A stretch of 26,287 nucleotides of DNA from Eubacteriales bacterium (GTDB lineage: Bacteria > Bacillota > Clostridia > Peptostreptococcales > Anaerovoracaceae). Shown in pieces: positions 7,922 to 15,166 of the stretch. Under the pieces are notes generated by a model that made no database searches, had not been told where the DNA came from, and worked only from the letters and a program-made list of their open reading frames with translations. The stretch is from contig JAQUXD010000010.1 in NCBI GenBank assembly GCA_028692535.1, positions 1-26,287 on the forward strand, written 5' to 3'. The translations under genes were made by a program, and so were the position numbers. Within the stretch, counting starts at the first letter, position 1, and every line of letters starts with the position of its first letter.

Positions 7922-7950
7922 ATACTAACATTTCAAAGGTCTGCTGTCAA
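7922..7950 (-). promoter_or_regulatory. Promoter of the tRNA cluster
   Basis: On the minus strand, TTGACA (7950-7945) is followed after exactly 17 bases by TAGTAT (7927-7922). Predicted transcription starts about 27 bases upstream of tRNA-Met. This places the five tRNAs in one minus-strand transcript, independent of the amidohydrolase gene upstream. Confidence 0.8.
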
Positions 7951-7986
7951 TAAGAGAAACAGTTTTTTTAGGAAAAATCAAATGCG

Positions 7987-9381
7987 TCAGTCGGCAGAGA
8001 ATGCAGATGTTCGAATCCTTTGAATCCACTCTTCCTCTTTGGTGATTTTGCTGTCGTAGACGATGCGTCCGTTCAGGACGGTCATCCAGGCTTCTCTTCG
8101 TGCCTGTGCCTCGACGCGAGGATCCTGGTCAAAAATAGCGAGATCAGCCCATTTCCCAATTTCGATGCTGCCCAAATCCTGACCCAGTCCCAGGCGGTCC
8201 GCGCCTCGGATGGTCCGGTCTTCCAGTATTTCCTGCGGAGAACGATCCGAACCGGTGGGATGCTTTCGAGCGTATTCATATATTTCCGCCGAGAGGATAG
8301 AAGCTCGCTCTTCGTCCGTAAGAACTTCGTCGTGGGCTACGGCGAATGCAGACTTCTTATAAGATGTTTTCAGGTCTGCCATCAGTTTCAACGCCGTGAG
8401 AGCTGCCGGATGGTCCAATGCTTCCATCCGGATATGATATCCTTTGTCGGCGGCCAGTGTGCATAGCTGCCGCAAATAGGGTTCGCTCATGCCGTGGACG
8501 GCGTCCTCGATGCCACTGAAACAAATGACAAGCGTCTTGAACTGGATCAGTCCTTTCAGTTCGGCGCAAGCGGTGAACTTCTGAGCCATATGATGCAGCA
8601 CCAGTCTTTCCGGCAGTGGGGTATTGAGGAGCATCGAACCAAAATAACGTTGCATGAGCAGATCAGCCTGATATGCATCGACCAGCAGTTCCCGGTATAT
8701 GTCCTCAAAATGACCGAATGAAGGTAAAACAAATTCGGCGGTGACCCCTTTTCGAACCTGTCGAAAGGTGTGCTCGGCCAGGTTTTCAAGGAGCGTGCCG
8801 ATATCCGATGACAACAGCACGGAAATAACCAGAGCCGGCGTGACGGCAGGCATTTGGAGTTCGTCTGCCACCTGTGTGACGGTTGCCGCTGCAAGATTGT
8901 TCAGGATCATATGAAGCCCGTCGGAAGCCACCAGTATGGCAGGCTTTTCCGGGGAAGCATCGTTGAGCGCCTGCCGGATCGCCGGAATATCTTCCTCTTC
9001 GATTTCCCCCGGATCATATCCGTAGGCAAGATATCTTTCTTCCTCGGGATGCATACGGATGTAGGCGGGAACGGTCTGAATCAACTCTTGAAGTGTCACC
9101 GTTTCCGAAAGAGGAAGATATTGATCTCTGAAGACCGATGGGATGGGATCGCTGTGCAGATCGATCCATCCGGGCGTAAGGAAACGCCCCTCCAGGTCCA
9201 GCACTTTTGTCTGTGAAGAGATCAGAGGTTCGATATCCTGAAACGTTCCGACCCCGATAATCCTTCCCGATGCGCATGCCACAGCGTCGGCATGGGGAAA
9301 ATCCGGGTCCATCGTGATCACATGACCGTTGGTCAGAACCAGATCAGCTGTTATTTTCTTTTTAAATAGTCCGAAACCCAT
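7987..9381 (-). CDS. YtcJ-like amidohydrolase (family 3), possibly altered metal site
   Basis: A 464-residue amidohydrolase-superfamily protein. The N-terminal beta-sandwich segment (ADLVLTNGHVITMDP, 12-26), the PGWIDLHSD motif (70-78) and the C-terminal GSIEIGKWADLAIFDQDP with VLNGRIVYD fit the YtcJ/imidazolonepropionase-like branch. The usual H-x-H metal pair reads H76-S-D78, so one ligand is replaced. Other histidines are present, including one in a FAVAHDE segment. Substrate unknown; family members hydrolyse amides or formamides. I chose ATG at 9381 because GGAAGGAG (9389-9396) lies upstream; the frame extends a further 14 codons without a ribosome site. It is divergent from the nucleoside-salvage operon, so it may share regulation with it. 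Confidence 0.8.
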   Translation of the reverse strand: MGFGLFKKKITADLVLTNGHVITMDPDFPHADAVACASGRIIGVGTFQDIEPLISSQTKVLDLEGRFLTPGWIDLHSDPIPSVFRDQYLPLSETVTLQELIQTVPAYIRMHPEEERYLAYGYDPGEIEEEDIPAIRQALNDASPEKPAILVASDGLHMILNNLAAATVTQVADELQMPAVTPALVISVLLSSDIGTLLENLAEHTFRQVRKGVTAEFVLPSFGHFEDIYRELLVDAYQADLLMQRYFGSMLLNTPLPERLVLHHMAQKFTACAELKGLIQFKTLVICFSGIEDAVHGMSEPYLRQLCTLAADKGYHIRMEALDHPAALTALKLMADLKTSYKKSAFAVAHDEVLTDEERASILSAEIYEYARKHPTGSDRSPQEILEDRTIRGADRLGLGQDLGSIEIGKWADLAIFDQDPRVEAQARREAWMTVLNGRIVYDSKITKEEEWIQRIRTSAFSAD

Positions 9382-9408
9382 TGTATGCTCCTTCCTGAAA
9401 TTGTTAAT

Positions 9409-9437
9409 ATTATGCGAGCACAAGTCCTGTTTGTCAA
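9409..9437 (-). promoter_or_regulatory. Promoter of the amidohydrolase gene
   Basis: On the minus strand, TTGACA (9437-9432) is followed after 17 bases by CATAAT (9414-9409), about 28 bases before the start codon. Its -35 overlaps the -35 of the divergent promoter at 9431-9460. Confidence 0.75.
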
Positions 9438-9460
9438 TGCATAAGTCGATATGATATACT
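9431..9460 (+). promoter_or_regulatory. Promoter of the deiminase-PNP-deaminase operon
   Basis: TTGTCA (9431-9436) and TATACT (9455-9460) are spaced by 18 bases, 26 bases before the ATG at 9487. The -35 shares five bases with the divergent promoter. Confidence 0.7.
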
Positions 9461-9486
9461 GAAGCAAATCACAGGAGGTGACTTGA

Positions 9487-10431
9487 ATGATACAGAATCA
9501 ATTTGATGTGGATGCGATCCCCGGTGAAAAATGGTTCCCGAAAGAAAGTCATTTTGAAGACGATATGCCTTTATATTGGGGTGATTGGGGTGTATCATCG
9601 GAAGTCGAAAAGCTCAAAGCGGTTTTGATGCGCCGCCCCGGAAAAGAAGTGGATCATTTTGACGCGGCAGCTGTTCGGTTTACCGACGAAGCGCTGGATG
9701 TTGAGCTGATGCGAAAGCAGCACGACGATGTTACGGAGATCTACCGGAAGCATGGCGCAAAAGTCTATTACGTGGAAGAACAGCGCGAAGATCGCCCCAA
9801 TGCAGTTTATTGCCGGGATTTGATGTTTATGACTCCCGAAGGCGCTATCATCACCCGGCCGGGCATGGCGACCCGCAGAGGCGAGGAGCGTTATATCGCT
9901 CAGGCTCTTGCAAAGATCGGCGTCCCCATCGTACGGACGATCAACGGCGACGGGATCTTTGAAGGTGCCAATGCCATGTGGGTGGACAGGCGCACCTGTG
10001 TTCTGTCTACCGGAATCCGATGCAATCAAAGCGGATATGACCAAGTGGCCGAGGAATTGCGCCGTCAGGGCGTAACCCAGATCATTCCCATGCAGCTGCC
10101 TTACAGCAACATACACATTGACGGCCTGCTCAATCCGGCCAGTAACGATGTAGTAATCGGACACGTATCGCAGGTTCCCTACGACGTGCTGGACGCATTG
10201 AAGCGCAAGGGATATAAGATTCTCGAAGCTCCTTCGCAGACGGAAGTTCGAGCGTTAGGCTGCAACTTTGTGGCGCTGGAGCCCGGTCATATCCTCATGG
10301 CGGAGGGTACGCCCAGAACACAGGAATTGCTGGAAAAGAACGGCATTCGCGTGACGACGATCGACGTTTCCGAAATTCTGAAGGGCAGAGGCTCTCTCCA
10401 CTGCATTACCGCCTACCTCAAAAGAGGCTGA
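9487..10431 (+). CDS. Arginine deiminase/amidinotransferase-fold hydrolase
   Basis: A 314-residue member of the guanidino-group-modifying superfamily (arginine deiminase, dimethylargininase, amidinotransferase). The catalytic set is visible: D111 in CRDLMFM, E159 in FEGAN (158-162), H210 in HIDGLLN and the nucleophile C306 in GSLHCITAYLKR. N162 stands where I expect an aspartate (FEGAD or EGGD) in many relatives, so the substrate or activity may differ. It starts with ATG after AGGAGGTGA. It leads an operon with purine nucleoside phosphorylase (43 bases on) and an MTA/SAH-type deaminase. A link to guanidino compounds and polyamine metabolism, which produces methylthioadenosine, is possible but inferred. 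It is shorter than classical arginine deiminase (about 400 residues). Confidence 0.82.
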   Translation: MIQNQFDVDAIPGEKWFPKESHFEDDMPLYWGDWGVSSEVEKLKAVLMRRPGKEVDHFDAAAVRFTDEALDVELMRKQHDDVTEIYRKHGAKVYYVEEQREDRPNAVYCRDLMFMTPEGAIITRPGMATRRGEERYIAQALAKIGVPIVRTINGDGIFEGANAMWVDRRTCVLSTGIRCNQSGYDQVAEELRRQGVTQIIPMQLPYSNIHIDGLLNPASNDVVIGHVSQVPYDVLDALKRKGYKILEAPSQTEVRALGCNFVALEPGHILMAEGTPRTQELLEKNGIRVTTIDVSEILKGRGSLHCITAYLKRG

Positions 10432-10474
10432 CGCAAAAGCCGGCGGAACGGTTATCACCAGAAAGGAGCATACT

Positions 10475-11314
10475 GTGGCGTACACTTACGATTATTATAA
10501 AAAAAGCGCGGATTACGTGCGGGAGGTCTCCGGAGGGTTTCAACCGGAGCTGGGAATCGTTCTGGGAACCGGACTCGGGGAGTATGACCGAAATGTGCAA
10601 GATCCCATAGAAATTCCCTATTCGGATATTCCCAACTTCTTGGTTTCCACTGCGCCGGACCATGCCGGAAAGCTGATATTGGGAACGATTGAAGGGCACA
10701 AAGTATGTTGTATGTCCGGCCGCTTCCATTCCTATGAAGGGTATGATTTCGAAGCATTGGCTGCGCCTGTTCGGGTGATGCAGATTCTTGGCATTAAACG
10801 GCTGATCCTCACCAATGCCGCCGGCGCTATCAATACAGACTATCAGGCAGGCGATATCATGGTCATCAAGGATCACATTAAATTCATGGGTCTTTCCCCT
10901 CTGGCGGGGCCGAACATCCCCGAGTTCGGGCCGAGATTCTTTGACACCGGCAACATGTATGACAGGGATCTGCGAAGAATTGCTCTGGATTGTGCCGATG
11001 CGACGACATTGAACATCCACGAAGGAATCTATTTCTTCTTTGCGGGACCACAGTACGAGAGTCCGGCAGAGATCCGAGCGGCCAGGATCTTGGGCGGTGA
11101 TGCTGCCGGCATGTCCACCGTGACCGAAGCGCTCACTGCCGCACACAGCAAGATACCGGTTTTGGGACTGTCGGTTATGACCAACATGGCTGCAGGCGTG
11201 CTGGACCAGCCTTTGACCAGCGAAGAGGTCACCGAAACATCGTTGCGCGTGGCAGGCGAATTCGAAAAGTATTTTACGGAAATACTCAGGAGGATCCCGT
11301 GCGAAAACTGCTGA
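10475..11314 (+). CDS. Purine nucleoside phosphorylase (trimeric, 6-oxopurine type)
   Basis: Splits purine nucleosides with phosphate into base and sugar-1-phosphate. Family motifs are GTGLG (31-35), RFHSYEGY (83-90), TNAAG (113-117), GPQYESPAEI (191-200) and GMSTVTEA (212-219). N237 in VMTNMAAG matches the residue that selects 6-oxopurines (inosine or guanosine) over adenosine in the trimeric family. At 279 residues the length is normal. The start is GTG at 10475 with AAAGGAG upstream. The 3' end overlaps the deaminase gene by 16 bases. An upstream deaminase step producing an inosine-type nucleoside would suit this enzyme, so it could act on methylthioinosine or 5'-deoxyinosine as well as inosine. 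Confidence 0.92.
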   Translation: MAYTYDYYKKSADYVREVSGGFQPELGIVLGTGLGEYDRNVQDPIEIPYSDIPNFLVSTAPDHAGKLILGTIEGHKVCCMSGRFHSYEGYDFEALAAPVRVMQILGIKRLILTNAAGAINTDYQAGDIMVIKDHIKFMGLSPLAGPNIPEFGPRFFDTGNMYDRDLRRIALDCADATTLNIHEGIYFFFAGPQYESPAEIRAARILGGDAAGMSTVTEALTAAHSKIPVLGLSVMTNMAAGVLDQPLTSEEVTETSLRVAGEFEKYFTEILRRIPCENC

Positions 11315-12597
11315 AAAACTGTGATATCCTGCTTGGGGCGCCGGAAGACGGACGGGTGGTCCGGGGCGGATATCTGGGCATCGACGGATCCGTGATCGAT
11401 TATATCGGGACGGATCTGCCGGCAGAGGCCTACGACGAAACGAAGGATATGAAGGGCTGTCTGCTGATTCCGGGCCTTATCAACTGTCACTGCCATGCGC
11501 CCATGGTCTTGCTGCGGGGCGTGGGCAGCGACCTTCCTCTTCAGGAATGGCTTTTCGATCAAATCATGCCCATCGAGGCAAACCTGAACCGGGAAGATGT
11601 CATTGCCGGGACACAACTGGCTGTGATGGAAATGCTTGCCGGGGGCACCACATCTTTTACAGACATGTATTATTTCCCGGAAATGACTGCGCAAGTTGTT
11701 TCGGAGTGTGGGATCAAAGCCAATCTTTGTATGCCTCTGACTTGTCAGGATCCGGAAATGAAAGGCGAGGATTGTCAGCGCATCGCCGACGCCCTTGCAT
11801 TTTTCAAGGCGTTCCACGGAACTGCCGAAGGCAGACTCCTTATTGATTTCGGCATCCATTCCGAATATCTGACGACGCCCCGTTCCGTCGCTTATTTTTC
11901 ATCACTCTGCAGGGAAGAAGGCGGAAGGATCCATCTGCATCTGTCCGAAACGCTGCGGGAGCACACGGAATGCAAGGAACGATACGGAAAGACGCCGACA
12001 GAGTGGTTCCGTGATCTGGGCACGCTGGATTCTCCTGTTTTGGCCGCTCACTGTGTGTATTGCGAGGACTCAGACCTCGAGATCCTTGCCGAAAAAGGGA
12101 CCAGTTTGATCCACAATCCTTCCAGCAATATGAAACTGGGGAGCGGCTTCGCACCCATCGTCAAAGCGTTGAAAAAGGGCGTTAACGTCGTCCTTGGCAC
12201 CGATGGGGCGGCAAGCAACAACAATCTGAACATGCTGGAGGAAATGCATCTGGCCTCTGTGATACACAATGGCTTTCATCGGGATGCCACGATCGTTCCC
12301 CCCGGAGAAGTGATGCGTATGGTCACCACCGCCGGCGCTCATGCCCAGGGACGGAGCGATACAGGGGCCCTGGCGGTAGGCAAAAAGGCCGATATTGCGG
12401 CCATTTCATTTGATGCGCCTCACATGTTCCCCGCTCTGGAGGTACTGCCGATGCTCACGTATGCAGTCCAGGCCGGCGATGTAAAAATGACAATGGTTAA
12501 CGGTAATATATTATACGATAACGGCATATATTTGACTTTGGACGCAGAACAGGTGATGCGCCGTGCCAAAAATTCCGTCCGGCGCCTGCTGGGTTAA
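11299..12597 (+). CDS. mtaD: 5-methylthioadenosine/S-adenosylhomocysteine deaminase-like amidohydrolase
   Basis: A zinc amidohydrolase that deaminates adenosine-type nucleosides. The metal ligands are all present: HCH (H64, H66), H214 in HLHLSE, H251 in AAHCVY and D302 in GTDGAASNNNLNM; E217 is the proton shuttle. NPSSNMKLGSGFAP (273-286) is typical of the MtaD/DadD/SsnA branch. At 432 residues the length is usual. GTG at 11299 follows CAGGAGG and overlaps the phosphorylase stop, so the two are coupled. MTA, SAH and 5'-deoxyadenosine are the known substrates of the branch; guanine deaminase or TrzA/AtzA-like roles are less likely given the phosphorylase partner. A terminator follows. Confidence 0.85.
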   Translation: MRKLLKNCDILLGAPEDGRVVRGGYLGIDGSVIDYIGTDLPAEAYDETKDMKGCLLIPGLINCHCHAPMVLLRGVGSDLPLQEWLFDQIMPIEANLNREDVIAGTQLAVMEMLAGGTTSFTDMYYFPEMTAQVVSECGIKANLCMPLTCQDPEMKGEDCQRIADALAFFKAFHGTAEGRLLIDFGIHSEYLTTPRSVAYFSSLCREEGGRIHLHLSETLREHTECKERYGKTPTEWFRDLGTLDSPVLAAHCVYCEDSDLEILAEKGTSLIHNPSSNMKLGSGFAPIVKALKKGVNVVLGTDGAASNNNLNMLEEMHLASVIHNGFHRDATIVPPGEVMRMVTTAGAHAQGRSDTGALAVGKKADIAAISFDAPHMFPALEVLPMLTYAVQAGDVKMTMVNGNILYDNGIYLTLDAEQVMRRAKNSVRRLLG

Positions 12598-12608
12598 CAT
12601 TTTCGAAC

Positions 12609-12639
12609 AAAAAAAGCAGCCAACGGAGCTGCTTTTTTT
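12609..12639. terminator. Bidirectional intrinsic terminator
   Basis: A7-GCAGC (12609-12620) pairs with GCTGC-T7 (12628-12639) around a 7-base loop. It lies between the plus-strand deaminase and the minus-strand RNase gene and can serve both. Confidence 0.9.
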
Positions 12640-12663
12640 ATGCTATGAACAGGGTCCGAACTT

Positions 12664-13110
12664 CTATTCTTTCGGATACAGTCGAACGAAGCTGTCGTAG
12701 TGGTTTTCGGTATAAAAGATGAGGCCGTCATTGGAATAGACCAGCCGTTTGGCGCCCCGGTATTCCCGGTCCAGCGTATCGACGTCACATTCCCGGTAGA
12801 TTCGTCCATCGGATTGCGGCAGTAAGTCTTCGTAGTTTCCGAAGATATCGCCGCCGATAGCGCGACCGGGAAAATCGACGTCCGGCGATCCGCCGGTCCA
12901 GCCTAAGGCTTCCGCTTCGTCCTTTGTCAGATAATTGGAGGGCAATTCCCCGTACAAATGTAAATATAGTGATACATCTTCCGCTGAGTTGTACCATCCG
13001 TTCTCGTCAAGTTGCTGCTCCGTCAAGCCCTCCGGAGCAGTCTGCTGTACGCCGATCCAGAGGACCAGCACTGCCAGCAGGAGCAGCGCGATCATTCTTA
13101 TTGCTTTCAT
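12664..13110 (-). CDS. Barnase-like secreted ribonuclease
   Basis: A guanyl-specific microbial RNase of the barnase (N1/T1) family. After an N-terminal hydrophobic export signal (about 5-23), LPSNYLTKDEAEALGW (56-71), AIGGDIFGN (84-92) and the catalytic residues E107 (YRECD), R122 (KRLVYSND) and H137 (ENHYDSF) align with barnase from memory. All three key residues are kept, so activity is expected. The frame is open upstream to 13158, but no start there or at 13110 has a clear ribosome site. TATACT (13123-13118) ends 8 bases before the ATG at 13110, so a near-leaderless transcript is possible. No barstar-like inhibitor is encoded nearby. Its role could be nutrient RNA degradation or attack on competitors. 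Confidence 0.88.
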   Translation of the reverse strand: MKAIRMIALLLLAVLVLWIGVQQTAPEGLTEQQLDENGWYNSAEDVSLYLHLYGELPSNYLTKDEAEALGWTGGSPDVDFPGRAIGGDIFGNYEDLLPQSDGRIYRECDVDTLDREYRGAKRLVYSNDGLIFYTENHYDSFVRLYPKE

Positions 13111-13136
13111 ACTATAAAGTATACCATGATGTTTCA

Positions 13137-13165
13137 TTGAAAAGACAAGAGATTCCATTTATAAT
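13137..13165 (+). promoter_or_regulatory. Promoter of the MtnA-like/FAH operon
   Basis: TTGAAA (13137-13142) and a consensus TATAAT (13160-13165) are spaced by exactly 17 bases. Transcription should start near 13172, just before the GGAGG (13176-13180) used for the ATG at 13189, giving a very short leader. Confidence 0.82.
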
Positions 13166-13188
13166 GATTTTCAATGGAGGAAAATGGA

Positions 13189-14265
13189 ATGACGGATCAT
13201 CAAGAAAGACCGGATCACGGACTGGCATTTATGCTGCAGTACGAAAACATTGCATGGTATGAAGGCGGTGCAGTTCGCATCCTTGACCGCAGGATCTATC
13301 CCGAAAAGGTGGCGTTCGTGACCTGCCGGAGCCACACGGAAGTCGCCCGGGCCATCACTGACATGGTCACACAGAGCGCGGGACCCTTCAGCGCAGCTGC
13401 CATGGGTCTGGCGCTGGCTGCCCGGGAATGCCGTGAGAGGAGCGCTCAGGATCAGCTGCGTTACTTGGCCGATGCGGCGGAGAAAATGGTGAATGCCCGG
13501 CCTACTACGCGATTGCGGATGAAGCAGGTCGCAGATCGATGCCTTGCTGCCGGGAAAATTGCGCTGGATCGGGGCGAGCAGGTCGATGAAGCCATCCGGT
13601 TGGAAGCACTGGCCATCAACGACAGGAGATATCGCAGAGTCGCGCGAATCGGAGCCTATCTCGCAGACATGTTCCCCGATCGCGGAACGATCATGACACA
13701 ATGTTTCGGCGAGACTATCGTGGGTATGATGCTTCGGGAAAGCAAATTGCGCGGAAAGACATTGAGGGTATTCTGCCCGGAGACGCGCCCGTACTTTCAG
13801 GGCGCCAGATTGACCGCCACCGTGGTAAGAGATATGGGCTTCGACGTGACGGTGATCACAGATAATATGCCGGCCTTTGTGATGAAAAACGAAAAGATCG
13901 ACGTCTTTACTTCTGCAGCAGATGCGATCTGTGTGGACGGTCACGTCGTCAACAAGATCGGCACCTACCAGATTGCCATCGCCGCCCATTATCACGGCGT
14001 TCCATATTTCGTCACCGGTGCACCGGATGTAGGACATCCCACAGTGGACACCATCCATATCGAGATGCGGGATCCTGAATTCGTTCTGCAGGCCATGGGC
14101 GTGCGCACAGCGGCAGAAGGCGTTAAGGGATATTATCCCAGCTTTGACATCACACCGCCCCATCTGGTCAGCGGCGTGGTGACGGACTTGGGTGTCTTTG
14201 CGCCTTTGGATCTGGCGCGCTATTTTGAAAAAGGCGGCGATGCTTCCAAAGAATTGGTCGTATAA
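13189..14265 (+). CDS. MtnA-like sugar-1-phosphate isomerase (eIF2B-alpha family)
   Basis: Resembles 5-methylthioribose-1-phosphate isomerase, which turns an aldose-1-phosphate into the ketose. The family segments are ETRPYFQGARLT (198-209), the catalytic cysteine C172 in TQCFGE, the catalytic aspartate D245 in SAADAICVDG and VNKIGTYQIA (254-263). The usual N-terminal RGAPAIG loop is replaced by QSAGPFSAAAMG (62-73), so it is a divergent member; 5-deoxyribose-1-phosphate or ribose-1,5-bisphosphate isomerase are alternatives. I chose ATG 13189 because GGAGG (13176-13180) lies 8 bases upstream; the ATG at 13174 would be almost at the transcript start. It probably takes the sugar-1-phosphate made by the nearby phosphorylase. 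An FAH-family gene follows 10 bases later. Confidence 0.8.
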   Translation: MTDHQERPDHGLAFMLQYENIAWYEGGAVRILDRRIYPEKVAFVTCRSHTEVARAITDMVTQSAGPFSAAAMGLALAARECRERSAQDQLRYLADAAEKMVNARPTTRLRMKQVADRCLAAGKIALDRGEQVDEAIRLEALAINDRRYRRVARIGAYLADMFPDRGTIMTQCFGETIVGMMLRESKLRGKTLRVFCPETRPYFQGARLTATVVRDMGFDVTVITDNMPAFVMKNEKIDVFTSAADAICVDGHVVNKIGTYQIAIAAHYHGVPYFVTGAPDVGHPTVDTIHIEMRDPEFVLQAMGVRTAAEGVKGYYPSFDITPPHLVSGVVTDLGVFAPLDLARYFEKGGDASKELVV

Positions 14266-14275
14266 GGAGGGCCGA

Positions 14276-15157
14276 ATGAGATTCTATACTGTAAAAATCG
14301 GAACGGAAGAAAAGCCGGCAGTGGGATACGCCGAACATGAGAAGATCTATTTGGCAGAAGAATGGGGTTTTTCTTTTCAAGATATGACCGACTTGATCCG
14401 TCGCATATCCAAAGCAGAGATGGACGCGTTGCGAAAGCCTCCCGCAAACGCTTGCGGACTGGATCTGGATCAAACGGAAATACTGGCGCCGATTCCCCGT
14501 CCGCTTCAGGATGTGATCTGCTTAGGGGTAAACTATGCGGATCACGCAAAAGAATCTAAAAATTTCGACCATCAAGGGCCTTCGGAAGAAAAGACGTATG
14601 CTGTGTTCTTTTCTAAGCGTGTCAGCGAAGCTGTGGGTCCGTTTGGATCGGTGCCGTTATATTCCGGATTGGTGGACAGCCTGGATTACGAAGTGGAGCT
14701 GTGCGTGGTCATCGGAAGGGATGCGAAGGGCGTATCCCGGGAAAAGGCCTTGGACTATGTGTTCGGATATACGATCCTGAACGACATCAGCGCAAGAAAC
14801 ATCCAGATGCGGCATCATCAGTGGTATTTCGGAAAGAGTTTCGACGGTTTTACGCCCTTGGGTCCTTGCATCGTATCCACAGACGAGATCGCAGACCCAG
14901 GCTGTCTGGATCTGGAATGCCGGGTCAACGGGGAATTGCGTCAGAGCAGCAATACCCGAATGCTGATCACCACTATACCGCAGATCATCGAAGAACTATC
15001 TTCCGGCATGACGCTCAAGGCGGGCACACTGATCGCCACGGGCACACCTGCCGGCGTGGCGTTCAGCTATGACCCGCCTAAATATCTTCGAGAAGGAGAT
15101 ATGATCGAATGCCGCATTGAACGCATCGGAACACTGATCAATCGCGTTGGGGCGTAG
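14276..15157 (+). CDS. Fumarylacetoacetate hydrolase (FAH) family protein
   Basis: A 293-residue FAH-fold enzyme. The metal ligands E139 and E141 (DYEVEL) and D170 (NDISARN) are present, with CLGVNYADHAKE (82-93) and GTPAGVAF (256-263) typical of the YcgM/HpcE branch. Members hydrolyse or decarboxylate 2-oxo acids or isomerise hydroxymuconate-type acids; the substrate here is unknown. AGGAGG (14265-14270) lies 5 bases before ATG 14276; an in-frame GTG at 14192 inside the previous gene is not supported. The pairing with an MtnA-like isomerase invites the idea that it handles a downstream product, but that is inference. It is convergent with the M20 gene, with a 9-base gap and no visible terminator. 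Confidence 0.88.
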   Translation: MRFYTVKIGTEEKPAVGYAEHEKIYLAEEWGFSFQDMTDLIRRISKAEMDALRKPPANACGLDLDQTEILAPIPRPLQDVICLGVNYADHAKESKNFDHQGPSEEKTYAVFFSKRVSEAVGPFGSVPLYSGLVDSLDYEVELCVVIGRDAKGVSREKALDYVFGYTILNDISARNIQMRHHQWYFGKSFDGFTPLGPCIVSTDEIADPGCLDLECRVNGELRQSSNTRMLITTIPQIIEELSSGMTLKAGTLIATGTPAGVAFSYDPPKYLREGDMIECRIERIGTLINRVGA

Positions 15158-15166
15158 AAAGGGATT

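Noticed and set aside
13171..14163. 330-codon minus-strand open frame opposite the MtnA-like gene
   Set aside because: The plus strand carries conserved catalytic motifs and a consensus promoter.
15158..15166. Search for a terminator between the convergent FAH and M20 genes
   Set aside because: Only 9 bases separate the stops and no hairpin is visible; the transcripts probably overlap.
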